Shown one piece after another: positions 6,885 through 14,414 of a stretch of DNA of 14,414 nt. Below the pieces are notes generated by a model. The model did no database searches and had not been told where the DNA came from. It was given only the letters and a program-made list of their open reading frames with translations. The DNA lies in NCBI GenBank assembly GCA_905221605.1, contig CAJNDS010000669.1, forward strand, positions 188,001 through 202,414, written 5' to 3'. Origin of the DNA: Symbiodinium natans. Taxonomy: Eukaryota > Sar > Dinophyceae > Suessiales > Symbiodiniaceae. The position numbers and the translations under genes were made by a program. Numbering within the stretch: position 1 is the first letter of the stretch; every line of letters begins with the position of its first letter.

Positions 6885-7322
6885 TCAAGAACTTGAAGAA
6901 GGACGCTTTTGATGGCTTGCCTTCCTTGAGGATGGTGCGCTTGCGCCTGCCAGTAACTGCTTGTGCATTCTGCGGTGTTGAGCAAGAAATGAGCCTTTCT
7001 TTGAATCAAGTAACTTACTCAGGGAGCCCAAAACGCCGAGCAGGGCCACGGGTAGACCGGCGAGGAGGACGTGGCGAGAGGCCTGAGAATCCAGGTGCAC
7101 ATTTGATGAACAGATGCCCGCCACCACAGTCTGCTCCAATACTTCACAAGGCAAACTTCCAGGTGCCTCCGGAGAAGCAACCAAAACTGCCCGACAGTGC
7201 CAGACAAGGTATGGAAGGGTGCCGCTCAAGATAGCCATGCCAGCAATTGCCTGTGGAAGACACGTTCTGACCACACGCTTGAAGGAGGTTAAGATCGTGC
7301 AAGCCACCAACATGCAGACCAA
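6885..7322 (-). CDS. Hypothetical hydrophobic protein fragment, possible membrane segments
   Basis: The frame has 145 codons and starts at a TTG or at ATG 4 (VCML). Hydrophobic stretches lie at about residues 1-13, 26-41 (AGMAILSGTLPYLVW) and 85-104 (VLLAGLPVALLGVLGSL). A basic, serine-rich tail covers residues 106-145. The part around residues 27-56 is matched by a second copy encoded at 7670-7830. Upstream, a better-looking hydrophobic continuation (TTLVFLQLNLAIGLHVGG) lies in another frame, so this is probably a fragment or decayed gene. No family was recognised. It lies upstream of the VLIG-like gene on the same strand, about 270 bases away, but no link can be shown. Confidence 0.3.
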   Translation of the reverse strand: MVCMLVACTILTSFKRVVRTCLPQAIAGMAILSGTLPYLVWHCRAVLVASPEAPGSLPCEVLEQTVVAGICSSNVHLDSQASRHVLLAGLPVALLGVLGSLSKLLDSKKGSFLAQHRRMHKQLLAGASAPSSRKASHQKRPSSSS

Positions 7323-7330
7323 TGGCCAGA
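7160..7330 (-). repeat. Coding-like duplicated segment, copy 1
   Basis: Minus-strand translation contains IAGMAILSGTLPYLVWHCRA followed by VLVASPEAPG. Copy 2 at 7670-7830 gives IVGMCGLSLAFPLLIWHCRA followed by VLAASSEVPG in its own frame. The shared order of residues, including the invariant WHCRAVL, with mostly conservative replacements, suggests the two descend from one protein-coding segment. DNA similarity extends through CAGTGCCAGA(C/T)AAG and beyond. Confidence 0.55.
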
Positions 7331-7601
7331 TTCAGCTGCAGAAAGACCAGTGTTGTTTTAGTGGGGAAATGTTTCCTCAAGCCGTTGAAGAAGCGGGTCC
7401 CCAGACACCTGGCAGCACGTTCAAGACGAACTAGTCTGCCTGTGCAGGACTTACAAGATAACATCGACTCGCGAGCACAGAGTCCACCAATGCCTCGCAT
7501 TCCACAACGCAGCAGCAACAGCCACCACGCCCAACAGCCAGAGTCGCACCGCCTTGAACCCCAGCAGCAGTACACCATTCGGGCCCCGAAATGACGATCA
7601 C

Positions 7602-7830
7602 TCACGAATTCTGACTTTTATCTCGCAGAATTTGAGGTCCCCCCCCCCCCCCCCCCGTAGGAGCACGTCCAGGCACCTCCGAAGAAGCCGCCAGCACGGC
7701 TCGGCAGTGCCAGATAAGCAATGGAAATGCCAGGCTCAACCCGCACATTCCAACAATTCCCTTAGTACTTTGCAGCGTTGTAAGGATGGTTGTCATGGAT
7801 CAGGTCAGCAATGTGTTCCCATCTGCTTGA
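7602..7830 (-). repeat. Coding-like duplicated segment, copy 2, broken by a poly-C run
   Basis: The frame from 7796 to 7602 starts at an ATG (MTTILTTLQSTKG) that lines up with CTILTSFKRVV of copy 1. Its hydrophobic centre is IVGMCGLSLAFPLLIWHC. After EVPGRAPT it enters six glycines encoded by the C run at 7639-7656 and soon ends. Two residues are lost between the two aligned tails, and the copy 2 segment upstream of the ATG has an in-frame stop. It is likely a decayed duplicate. Confidence 0.45.
7639..7656. repeat. Poly-C run (18 C)
   Basis: Eighteen consecutive C residues follow GAGGT. On the minus strand this is read as poly-glycine in the broken duplicate. Length is likely variable or uncertain in assembly. 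Confidence 0.95.
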
Positions 7831-7896
7831 ACATTGGCTCAACCCCTGCAGAGGGATAGGAGACATGCAGCTTTCAGCAGGAGAGGGAACAAAGAC

Positions 7897-8205
7897 TCAG
7901 AGACAGAAAGAGAGCGAGAGGCAACACAACAGAAACTGGCCTCTCAAGGCGGAGGGAGCACGAGAGGAGATGATGGAGATGATGAGAGACAAGGCATGCC
8001 ATGAAACACACGCAACAATCGCAGCAATTGCTACAAACCTCTGAGAGCCACTCGCCCCTGCAGACCAGGAGCCACTGACAATATAAGCCCCTGGAGGCCC
8101 GCAGGACGTTGTTGGCTTAGTGCTTGGAAGAAGTTGGCGACACCCTGGCGCCTGGGGCATTGGAGTACCATGAAAGCCGAAGTCTTGTGATGACATCGTT
8201 GGCAC
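7897..8205 (-). CDS. Hypothetical open frame with two hydrophobic segments
   Basis: The frame has 102 codons. The first half is proline/serine/glycine-rich. Residues 57-82 (FVAIAAIVACVSWHALSLII and following) and 90-102 are hydrophobic enough to be membrane segments. A WH pair followed by a hydrophobic run and SSRAPSAL weakly recalls the WHCRAVL...APGSL module at 7160 and 7670, so it may be a third, very diverged copy. The plus strand over the second segment is a purine-rich GAGATGATGAGAGA tract, which could produce this hydrophobicity by composition alone. No family recognised. Confidence 0.2.
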   Translation of the reverse strand: MPTMSSQDFGFHGTPMPQAPGCRQLLPSTKPTTSCGPPGAYIVSGSWSAGASGSQRFVAIAAIVACVSWHALSLIISIISSRAPSALRGQFLLCCLSLSFCL

Positions 8206-8270
8206 AGTCCAGTATGAACAACAAGGACAATGTTTAATCTGTCACACTAAGATATGACAGCAGAGTATCT

Positions 8271-8384
8271 GTTTAAAGGGGTGTTTACGAAAAACAATGA
8301 CCCCTACTATAGCCCCCCCACCCCCAAATAGTAGGATTCCCTTTAATATACCCCAATAAGGTACCCCTAATATCGTAAACCTCC
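8271..8384. mobile_element. Nested inverted repeats, candidate small foldback element
   Basis: Three inverted pairs are visible: TTAAAGGG 8273-8280 with CCCTTTAA 8339-8346; GTTTACGA 8283-8290 with TCGTAAAC 8373-8380; and CCTACTAT 8303-8310 with ATAGTAGG 8328-8335, the last with a 17-base C-rich loop. The outer pair is extended by a less exact GGGGT / CCTCC pairing. The first and second pairs cannot both form at once, so the structure could switch between folds. The stretch is more AT-rich than its surroundings and has no coding frame. No target-site duplication was found, so the transposon reading is an inference. Confidence 0.4.
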
Positions 8385-9485
8385 ACATTTCTAGATGTCA
8401 CTGGCCTCAAACACGCTGACAACCCAAAGTATAACAGCAAGATGAATATTTCAAAAGATTGCCTGTGAGGCTAGCAAAAGCGACGATTTTCCATTGTACG
8501 GAGTAGAACCCTTGCTTGCCGCCCCCGTCTCCTAGCCTGCATGCCACGCCCCTCCAACTCGCACTTTCCGAACCCCTTGCAAGTTTAAATCAAGCTCCTC
8601 CGCCAGGCAAGCCCAGCGCTCGCGACACCGACCGGGGTGAGGCTGAGAAGCACGGCACGGGCCATGTGCTCCTAGGGTCGAGGCAAAGACGCTCGAACAG
8701 GTCGCACCGACAGCACCCGATCATGACCATGGTCAAATTGCGTCAAGCCCAACCTGCTCGCCGGACTATCCTGGGGCATGAGCTTACTTCAAGATCGCCG
8801 GGCCTGCCCGGCCAGGTGGGGGGCCCAGAGAGGCAGAGCGGTGCGAGCCATGCCGGGGTTGCGAGGCATCCCACGGGCCTGCGGCACCTCCAAACTTGAG
8901 CGATTCAGCACTTAAAGCAAAAACATGATATATGGTTGAAGTGTCCAGGCTGAGGTTCATGGCATGAAGGATCATTGCTCAAGGCAAGCTTGTCCTGAGC
9001 TTTCATTGAACAGAAGCACTCAAAATATCCTGTGAAACATCGGAGGCCTGGAAGCTGCTGCCATGGAAGACTGGGAGAAAGTTGCCACTTGCCATCATGC
9101 AAAGACCTCGGGATGATCAATAGCTGTCTGCCCACGCACACCAAAGCCAAGACGCCCGTCCTGGACCTTGAATGCAAAACAACCAGCCATTGGCTCGTGC
9201 TTCCGCGGCAAGATATCTTGTCCAGCCGGGGGCCGGGCTCCACGAAAGCGGGAGCTCGTGCAACAAAGCTAGATGGGGGTACCCAAAGCCGAATGCTGAG
9301 GACACAATCTCCACATGACCGCCAACTGATTATCAAGACGACTCACCGAAACACACAGAAACGCGCCAACGCACCGCCGGTTGATGGATTCGGGCCGTCA
9401 AGGAGTTGGCACTGGAAACCCAAGTGCCAGCTGGTTTTGTTAAAACGTGAAGCCCAGTACAAACGTCTTCTGTGCGACAGGAGGT
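8385..9485. other. No gene recognised
   Basis: The longest frames (8516-8899 plus, 9032-9487 plus, 8905-9336 minus) overlap each other, have no recognisable motif and show arginine, proline and serine bias expected from GC-rich noncoding DNA. No RNA gene or repeat stands out. Confidence 0.45.
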
Positions 9486-9684
9486 AAGGTTTACGGTCTG
9501 GGGCTTCAGGGTTTTTGGTCTTTGGGGGTTTAGGGGTTTGGGGTTGTGCGCGTTTTCAGCGTGTAGGGATTTTAGGGTGCTTGAGGGTTTCGGGCCTTTA
9601 GGGCTCAGGGTTCTTTGGGGTTGGGTGTTTGAAGGCTTAGGGTGTGTACGGTTTTTCGGGTGTTCAAAAATTGTTTTAGGGTCG
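9486..9684 (+). repeat. Degenerate TTTAGGG-like block, about 200 bp
   Basis: The plus strand is a G/T-rich run built from imperfect TTTAGGG units: GGGGTTTAGGGG, GATTTTAGGGTGCTTGAGGGTTTCGGGCC, TTTAGGGCTCAGGGTTC and TTTTAGGGTC. Spacing is irregular, so it is an old or gene-conversion-scrambled interstitial telomere-like block rather than a functional chromosome end. Overlapping frames on both strands are composition artefacts. Confidence 0.7.
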
Positions 9685-9785
9685 CGCAATGTATTTTTGT
9701 AGGTCCTGAGAGCTTGTTCCTCTTCATTCTTGCTGCTATATGCCTATATGTGATGTTTCGATAAGCCCTTTGCACCTTGTTGGGG

Positions 9786-9812
9786 CCCCCCCCCCCCCCC
9801 CCAAAAAAAAAA
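9786..9812. repeat. Poly-C (17) followed by poly-A (10)
   Basis: GGGG is followed directly by 17 C and then 10 A. The abrupt C-to-A switch is unusual and is a likely site of replication slippage or assembly error. Confidence 0.95.
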
Positions 9813-9930
9813 TGGAGCTAGGCAGACAAGTAGGCTCAAGCAGCAATTGCCAGTAGTAGATAGAGTTCACGGCCACGAGTAGCTAAACGGACAGTCTCCA
9901 GTCGCAGAACTTGTGGTTGCCGTGAAACTG

Positions 9931-9985
9931 AACGAAACAAACGGAACACATACCAAAACAAACGAAACAACCAAGCACAAAACGG
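9931..9985. repeat. A/C-rich imperfect repeat with AACGAAACAA twice
   Basis: AACGAAACAA occurs exactly at 9931-9940 and 9961-9970, a 30-base spacing, within an A/C-rich tract (ACAAACGGAAC, ACCAAAACA, AAAACGG). It may be a worn two-copy tandem repeat. Confidence 0.5.
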
Positions 9986-11110
9986 CATTAATTAAGCTAT
10001 TAAACTGCTCACTATGGGTCGATCTACAGGCTCGCAGTCCGGGTGAGGGTCACATTTGCAAGCACGCTGCATCCCGCGCTTCATTGAAACACGACATCTA
10101 ATGCGCAGGGGGCCCATTCGCATTTTTGTCTCTGAGGTTTCCGACACTTCGGGGTGAAACGGGATACCTTGTGGGCTCAAGATTTGAGCTAAGGACCGCC
10201 CCTAAGCTCTGAGAAAGCAAGCTCGGCTGCGGCATGAAGCAACCTGCTCCGAGAAAATGCCGAGAAACTTGTGAGCGCCCCACCCTCCGCATCCCATCAA
10301 GGCACTTCAGCCTTTAAGCAGCTACCTTTGTCCACTCATCGCGTCACAAGCTCAGCAAGACCACGTCTTTCACACCTCGGCATCTCGCCACACAGCCACT
10401 GACCATTTCTGAGCTTCATGGGGCTGGAGAAGACTAGGCCATGCATCTCTTTTTGCCAGGGTATCTCGGCCCGAACAACATATACAGCAAGAACTTTCCT
10501 AAAACAGGTACCCTTTAGTCAAATTTGGAGGTGCAGATATCCGCGCTTGCTACAACTCCCAGAACCATTCAGAGGCGCCGGCTGGATTGAAGGAACGCAA
10601 TCCCCAAAGCGGCCACGGTCCACAGCGTTGTGCCTGAAGTCACCCTACCAAGCCCAAGGGCCCGTACTTCAAACCCCTAACATGGCCTTACGTATTGAAG
10701 GGTGGGCCATGTAACTACCCTTAGGACGGCCAGAGCTCTGCACATCTCACTCTACGTTTTGGGTTCCATTGCATCGTTCCTAATGTGTCGGCCTCGGGGC
10801 GCTACTCCAAGCAACGCCTGGATGTGGGGTTTGCGCCGTGTGGGGTTTCGCCCGAAAAAGCAGCCAGTTTCCCCGGCCCTACTAGACCCAAAGCCCCAAG
10901 CCCAAAAGGAGCTCCAAACCCCCAAAAACTCTGTGGAGCTGAGCCCCTCACGCCGTGAGCAAACCTCGGCTCGATTTCGGTTTAAGGCTGACTCTGACAG
11001 GCTTGCCACGACTGCATGTACCTACTGTTTGTGAGGTTTCGTCACGAGGATACCTCGATCCTGCACATTGCAGCCCTTGCTTCATCTAACTCCTTTCTTC
11101 AATCGCAATC
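9986..11110. other. No gene recognised
   Basis: Only short overlapping frames without recognised domains are present. Minor structure: AGCTCC at 10910-10915 pairs with GGAGCT at 10935-10940 around a CCCCAAAAA-rich loop, and 10860-10930 contains several CCCAAA-type motifs related in style to the degenerate telomere-like patches. GGCTCAAG at about 10174-10181 matches the end of the dinoflagellate spliced leader but the flanking bases do not. Confidence 0.4.
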
Positions 11111-11111
11111 T

Positions 11112-11129
11112 GGGGGGGGGGAGGGGGGG
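11112..11129. repeat. G-rich run (10 G, A, 7 G)
   Basis: The stretch 11112-11129 is a G tract interrupted by one A. It is another member of the homopolymer class of this window and could form a G-quadruplex. Confidence 0.9.
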
Positions 11130-13483
11130 CGTTCTAAATTTTGGGAGTTCTGTTCGGAACGAATAAGGCCTCCGGCCTCATTCCCAGCAGAGTCTGCGCT
11201 CGAACACGGGCACCGCAGCAGCCTGTTGCACATTCACCACAGAGGCTTACTTGAAGCGGAGATTCGCATGGATTCCAAGGCAGACCCAGGCATCTCCGAC
11301 AGACAGCAGAACAAAAAGCTGCGTTAGACTTTTGGGCCTTCATGGATGGATTGCAGATGCATTGAAGTAATCCGGTGGGGGGGTGTCCCCGCCAACTAAA
11401 CAGATGCTCGGACTACACAAGACAAGTACAGAATCATATGATTTATCATTCAGATTGCGAGAAGCAGCATTGAACCTCAGCCTGAAGAATCCTTACCGTC
11501 CTTACCACAGGATCTGCAAGTTGCAGCTGGCAGTTTGTGCGAGGCCCTTCATGCGCATTCAACGGTTCAATAGATCAAGAGCAGCAGCATACACGTATCA
11601 AGCTTTTGAAGCACCCCTCAGTTTGCCAAACCTTCGCAGCGCAGACGCCCAGAAGTCTGAAGAACAGTGCGCGTCAATGCCATCCTGGCTGAACTCTCGG
11701 GGGCCGAGGCTCGTGGGAATTTGAGGGAATGCCAGGCCTGTCACGACGAGGTGCAGTTGCAGGGAAGGATTCAGGCAGTGGGTACTGAGGGCACTGTATT
11801 CGAACGGATCGAGGTCGGTGTGCTAGATGGGCCGGTATGGATGGCCCTCTGGAACTCACCACGGCAAAAAACCCTTGGATGGTGTTACGGGTCTTAGTAC
11901 TGCCTGCATAAGTCAAGCAGCCATATCTTGCGTTGCATGTCGGTCTACTCGATTAAACACAGCTTCGACCACTTCCACACACTCCGACATGTTGGCTTCC
12001 GTGCCTCTTACTTCAAGGTTCAACCCCAATAGCCTCTGCTACTGCCCCTGCCCCCATTGCCCCCCATCCCCGTGGCGGTCCACAGTAGACTCCGTTGTGA
12101 TTTGCAGGAAACTGGTCGCCTGGCACCGCGCACCCTCAGGAACCCTAGCGTAAAGGACTGATCACCGCCATGGCGTGGTCTGGCCATGTTGAAAACCGTG
12201 CAGGCACCGTCTTGAGGCTTGAGGCAAGAAGCTGCCCGTCACATCCCCTGCAAACAAAAAAAACCCTAACGCCCAAATCCCAAACCCTCCTTCACCTACT
12301 AGTGGTGCAATCTTTTGGAAGACCTTCTGGAAAATTCCCTCAGCTTAGGCTTACAAAGCTCTACTCTGCAAGGCTGAGCACGCCCCCAACCTCGATGTCG
12401 ATTTCTTGTGGAAGAGAATCTTCGAGCCCCTGGCGCTGGAATTTGGGGGCGGGGGGCACAGTCTTGTGGGCTCAGGGTGCACCATGGGTGCAACCTGCTC
12501 TGATGGGGTACCCGCTGAGTTTTAAGGCGAACTTTTGCAAGCCGTGGCCCGAAGGAAGGCCTCGGCTGGCTTCAGTGATGAGTCCAGGAGCCAGTCCAAG
12601 CTGAGGATGATGAACATCAGAGCCGCCTGTCCATGCTTCATCCCAGCTTTAAAACATTTTTAAAAACCAATTTTTCCGAAGGGTCCTCAAGGCCTGGGCC
12701 CTACACGGAATGCGCGCTGAAGCCGAAGTCATTGACCCTACATCCCTGGTAATCCTTCAGGGACACTCCTTGCCTGGACAATTTGCGGAGGTCGAACGCC
12801 CATCCTGGCAAGGAGGCTCAGGGAATTGAGGCTTTGGGCGCTGGATGGCCTGTTCTCATGGCTCATTTTGCAAGCCCTTGCTATCATGATGCCCTCCATC
12901 ATTCCGAAAACCGGTGTAGAAAAACGTGGGGCCATCCCCGTGGGTCCCGTGAGGGTGGCTACCAGGGAAGGAGGTTCGCATCCAGATGAACAACTGGAGG
13001 GCAAAAAATGCTCTCGATTCAATCAAGACTTTTGGAGTTGACGCTGAACTCAACAGGCCTTCAATGGGCCGTCTGCCAACCAGCAGCACTCATGAACCAA
13101 CCAAGAAGAATGTAGGGTTCGTTATCGAATTGGCTTGAGCCACAGTTTGCTGGTGCCATGACGTATAGCGCACCTCTCTGTGTTCAAAGTTGAACTACCG
13201 GCGTGTAGTGTATGGTCTGGATTTCCGACAGCCTCTGGAAACTCGAACTACTGTGCGGCATCTTCGAACTTCCTGTTTTCTTCTCACCACGCCGACCTTC
13301 CTCGTACTAAGTTTCCCCAGCGCAAGATGTTTCCTGCACGCCGTGTGCGCGCAGGTGTGCAATGCATTCGGCTTCTTGGCGTGCAGATGTTACTGGGTTC
13401 TCAGCTTCGCGAACTGGGATGCCTTGTTAGAACTGACAGGCACACCAAGCACCACCCCATTCGCAAGGACATCTGCTTAAGAG
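11130..13483. other. No gene recognised; small telomere-like patch near 12258
   Basis: Frames at 11383-11724, 11827-12153, 12170-12604 and the 13180-13488 pair are open, but none shows a motif I can name, and competing frames overlap them. At 12258-12290 the sequence AAAAAAACCCTAACGCCCAAATCCCAAACCC is a degenerate CCCTAAA patch. I saw no tRNA, rRNA or transposase signature. Confidence 0.4.
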
Positions 13484-13506
13484 GATGAAGATCGAAGATC
13501 TTCATC
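13484..13506. repeat. Perfect 10-bp inverted repeat with 3-base loop
   Basis: GATGAAGATC (13484-13493), loop GAA, GATCTTCATC (13497-13506). The arms are perfectly complementary. Function is unknown: it could be a hairpin, a binding site for a dimeric protein, or chance. It is not followed by a T run, and in a eukaryotic genome a terminator reading has no support. Confidence 0.75.
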
Positions 13507-14242
13507 AGATCAGTCGTCCATGGCGGGGGCAGTCAGCTCACCAATGTGGTCGTTGACCTTGACCTGGGGAACTTTCTTCGTTGGTTCCTTCAAGACACAG
13601 GCATTCGACCTCAACTGTTTCGACACAGACGTACGGATCGCTTTTCTAATCTACTGCACCTCCGACCATCCTTCCTCTATGCTATTTCAGGGCGTGCTAT
13701 TCCTGCCAAATGATGGACGGCAGACCAGGCATGGCAAGACACCCAGCTCTGCACCGACGTTCTGCTTCTGTTCAACTCCGTCCCCTGTGGAACCCTATCA
13801 TTAAGCCCTAACCTGCTGCCACCCCAGAAAGACCATAAGCACCATAAAGTCACTCTCCCCCCTTTAAGTGCAGTCTGGTGTGGCTGGCTGCGCGCCATCA
13901 GGGTTCTGCTGGAGCATCACACGGCTCGGGGCCGTGGTCCCAAGATTTGGCATCTTCCCGACCTGCTATAAGCGCCTATTTTTTGGGGTTTACGGGGTGC
14001 CTTGTGAGCGCTTGGGTGAAGGGTTTTGTGCATTCTTTCTGAAGCCTTGATCTTGGGGCTGCATTTTTTTCCCAGCACTGTGCCAACACCATTTTCAATA
14101 GCGACCCCCCGTCCGAAAAACAAGCAACTAGCGCTCGTCGTGACTTCTGCTGCAATACTGCTACAGAGTAGTCACTGACTACTCCAGCATGCACAAGTTC
14201 GGCTTTAGCGCCAGCAGGCTCATCCTCAGCAGTACTGGGCTT
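13507..14242. other. No gene recognised
   Basis: The 13520-13804 frame and an overlapping one (TNVVVDLDLGNFLRWFLQDT in the alternative reading) look somewhat protein-like but match no family I know. CCATAAG motifs at 13832-13848 and CCCTAA at 13807 resemble elements of the 2001-3449 repeat unit, too short to claim a third copy. TTTTTTGGGGTTTACGGGG at 13979-13997 is another telomere-like scrap. Confidence 0.35.
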
Positions 14243-14305
14243 TGTGTGCGTGTGCGTGTGCGTGTGCTTGTGCGTGTGCGTGTGCGTGTGCGTGTGCGTG
14301 CGTGC

Positions 14306-14310
<5 letters not shown>
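14243..14310. repeat. (GTGTGC)n microsatellite passing into (GTGC)n
   Basis: Units are GTGTGC with one GTGTGCTT variant near 14268, then shorten to CGTG units around 14297-14310. It forms the first part of a compound GT-rich array. Confidence 0.9.

Positions 14311-14340
<30 letters not shown>
14311..14340. repeat. (TG)n dinucleotide repeat, about 15 units
   Basis: A pure TG run joins the GTGTGC array to the GGGTGT array. This is consistent with stepwise growth of a compound microsatellite. Confidence 0.95.
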
Positions 14341-14347
<7 letters not shown>

Positions 14348-14414
14348 TGTGTGGGTGGTGTGGGTGTGGGTGTGGGTGTGGGTGTGGGTGTGGGTGTGGG
14401 TGTGGGTGTGGGTG
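14341..14414. repeat. (TGTGGG)n hexanucleotide array, runs off the right edge
   Basis: After two TGGGTGGTGT-like units, the sequence settles into a regular 6-base GGGTGT unit to the last base. The unit is telomere-like in style but differs from the TTTAGGG motif seen elsewhere in the window, and it grows smoothly from a TG microsatellite, so I treat it as an internal satellite rather than a chromosome end. Confidence 0.9.

Noticed and set aside
6253-6912. 219-codon plus-strand frame opposite the VLIG N-terminal region
   Set aside because: It is antisense to a better-supported coding region and rich in serine, arginine and proline, as expected of an opposite-strand shadow.
12010-12030. GGTTCAACCCC as a tRNA B-box
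   Set aside because: No acceptor stem, A-box or anticodon arm could be placed around it.
13127-13150. Second spliced-leader relic candidate (CTTGAGCCACAG), also GGCTCAAG near 9833 and 10175
   Set aside because: Only 8-9 bases match the leader and the rest diverges, which is expected by chance in a window of this size.
13506-13700. Possible reverse transcriptase or other retroelement coding near VVVDLDLGNFLRWF
   Set aside because: No reverse transcriptase, integrase or protease motif is present; resemblance was only a general protein-like look.
14341-14414. True telomere at the right edge
   Set aside because: The unit is TGTGGG rather than TTTAGGG, and it grades out of a TG microsatellite. 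The window edge is arbitrary.

Overview
The window looks like nuclear DNA from a complex protist, most likely a dinoflagellate (Symbiodiniaceae or relatives). This is an inference. The evidence: no long intact genes despite mixed base composition, many degenerate TTTAGGG/CCCTAAA patches (the plant-type telomere unit also reported in dinoflagellates), large simple repeats, long C or G runs, one possible spliced-leader relic, and a broken gene for a very large GTPase of the VLIG/GVIN (interferon-inducible very large GTPase) type. Nothing resembles a bacterial operon, and no tRNA, rRNA or CRISPR array was seen.

Layout. 1-890: no convincing gene; a short open stretch at the left edge may be the end of an exon. 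891-1436: three simple repeats in a row, (CAT/CGT)n, (CAA/CAG)n and a 10-bp unit. 1700-1716: a possible relic of the dinoflagellate spliced leader on the minus strand. 2001-2622 and 2739-3449: two diverged direct copies of one 0.6-0.7 kb repeat unit, each carrying TTTAGGG-like sequence near one side and CCCTAAA-like sequence near the middle or other side. 3503-3797: about 42 copies of a 7-bp GAGAAGA unit, open in all six frames.

3799-6611, minus strand: the main recognisable gene, a VLIG-type GTPase. Reading from 6611 downward there is a hydrophobic, possibly membrane-spanning segment, a VLIG-like N-terminal region, a middle region, then the GTPase core with P-loop GPQSSGKS and DTEGL. It changes reading frame about six times and has one in-frame stop without convincing introns, and it ends exactly at the 7-bp repeat. 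I call it a pseudogene, with undetected noncanonical introns or assembly indels as the alternatives.

6612-8205: minus-strand hydrophobic open stretches, including two diverged copies of one segment (about 7160-7330 and 7670-7830) whose translations share a WHCRAVL motif. 8271-8384: nested inverted repeats resembling a small foldback element. 8385-14242: mostly unassigned sequence with a degenerate telomere-like block (9486-9684), homopolymer runs and small hairpins. 14243-14414: GTGTGC, TG and TGTGGG repeats running off the right edge.

No set of genes here visibly works together as a system. The most interesting content is the eroded, possibly membrane-anchored VLIG GTPase and the repeat structures around it.
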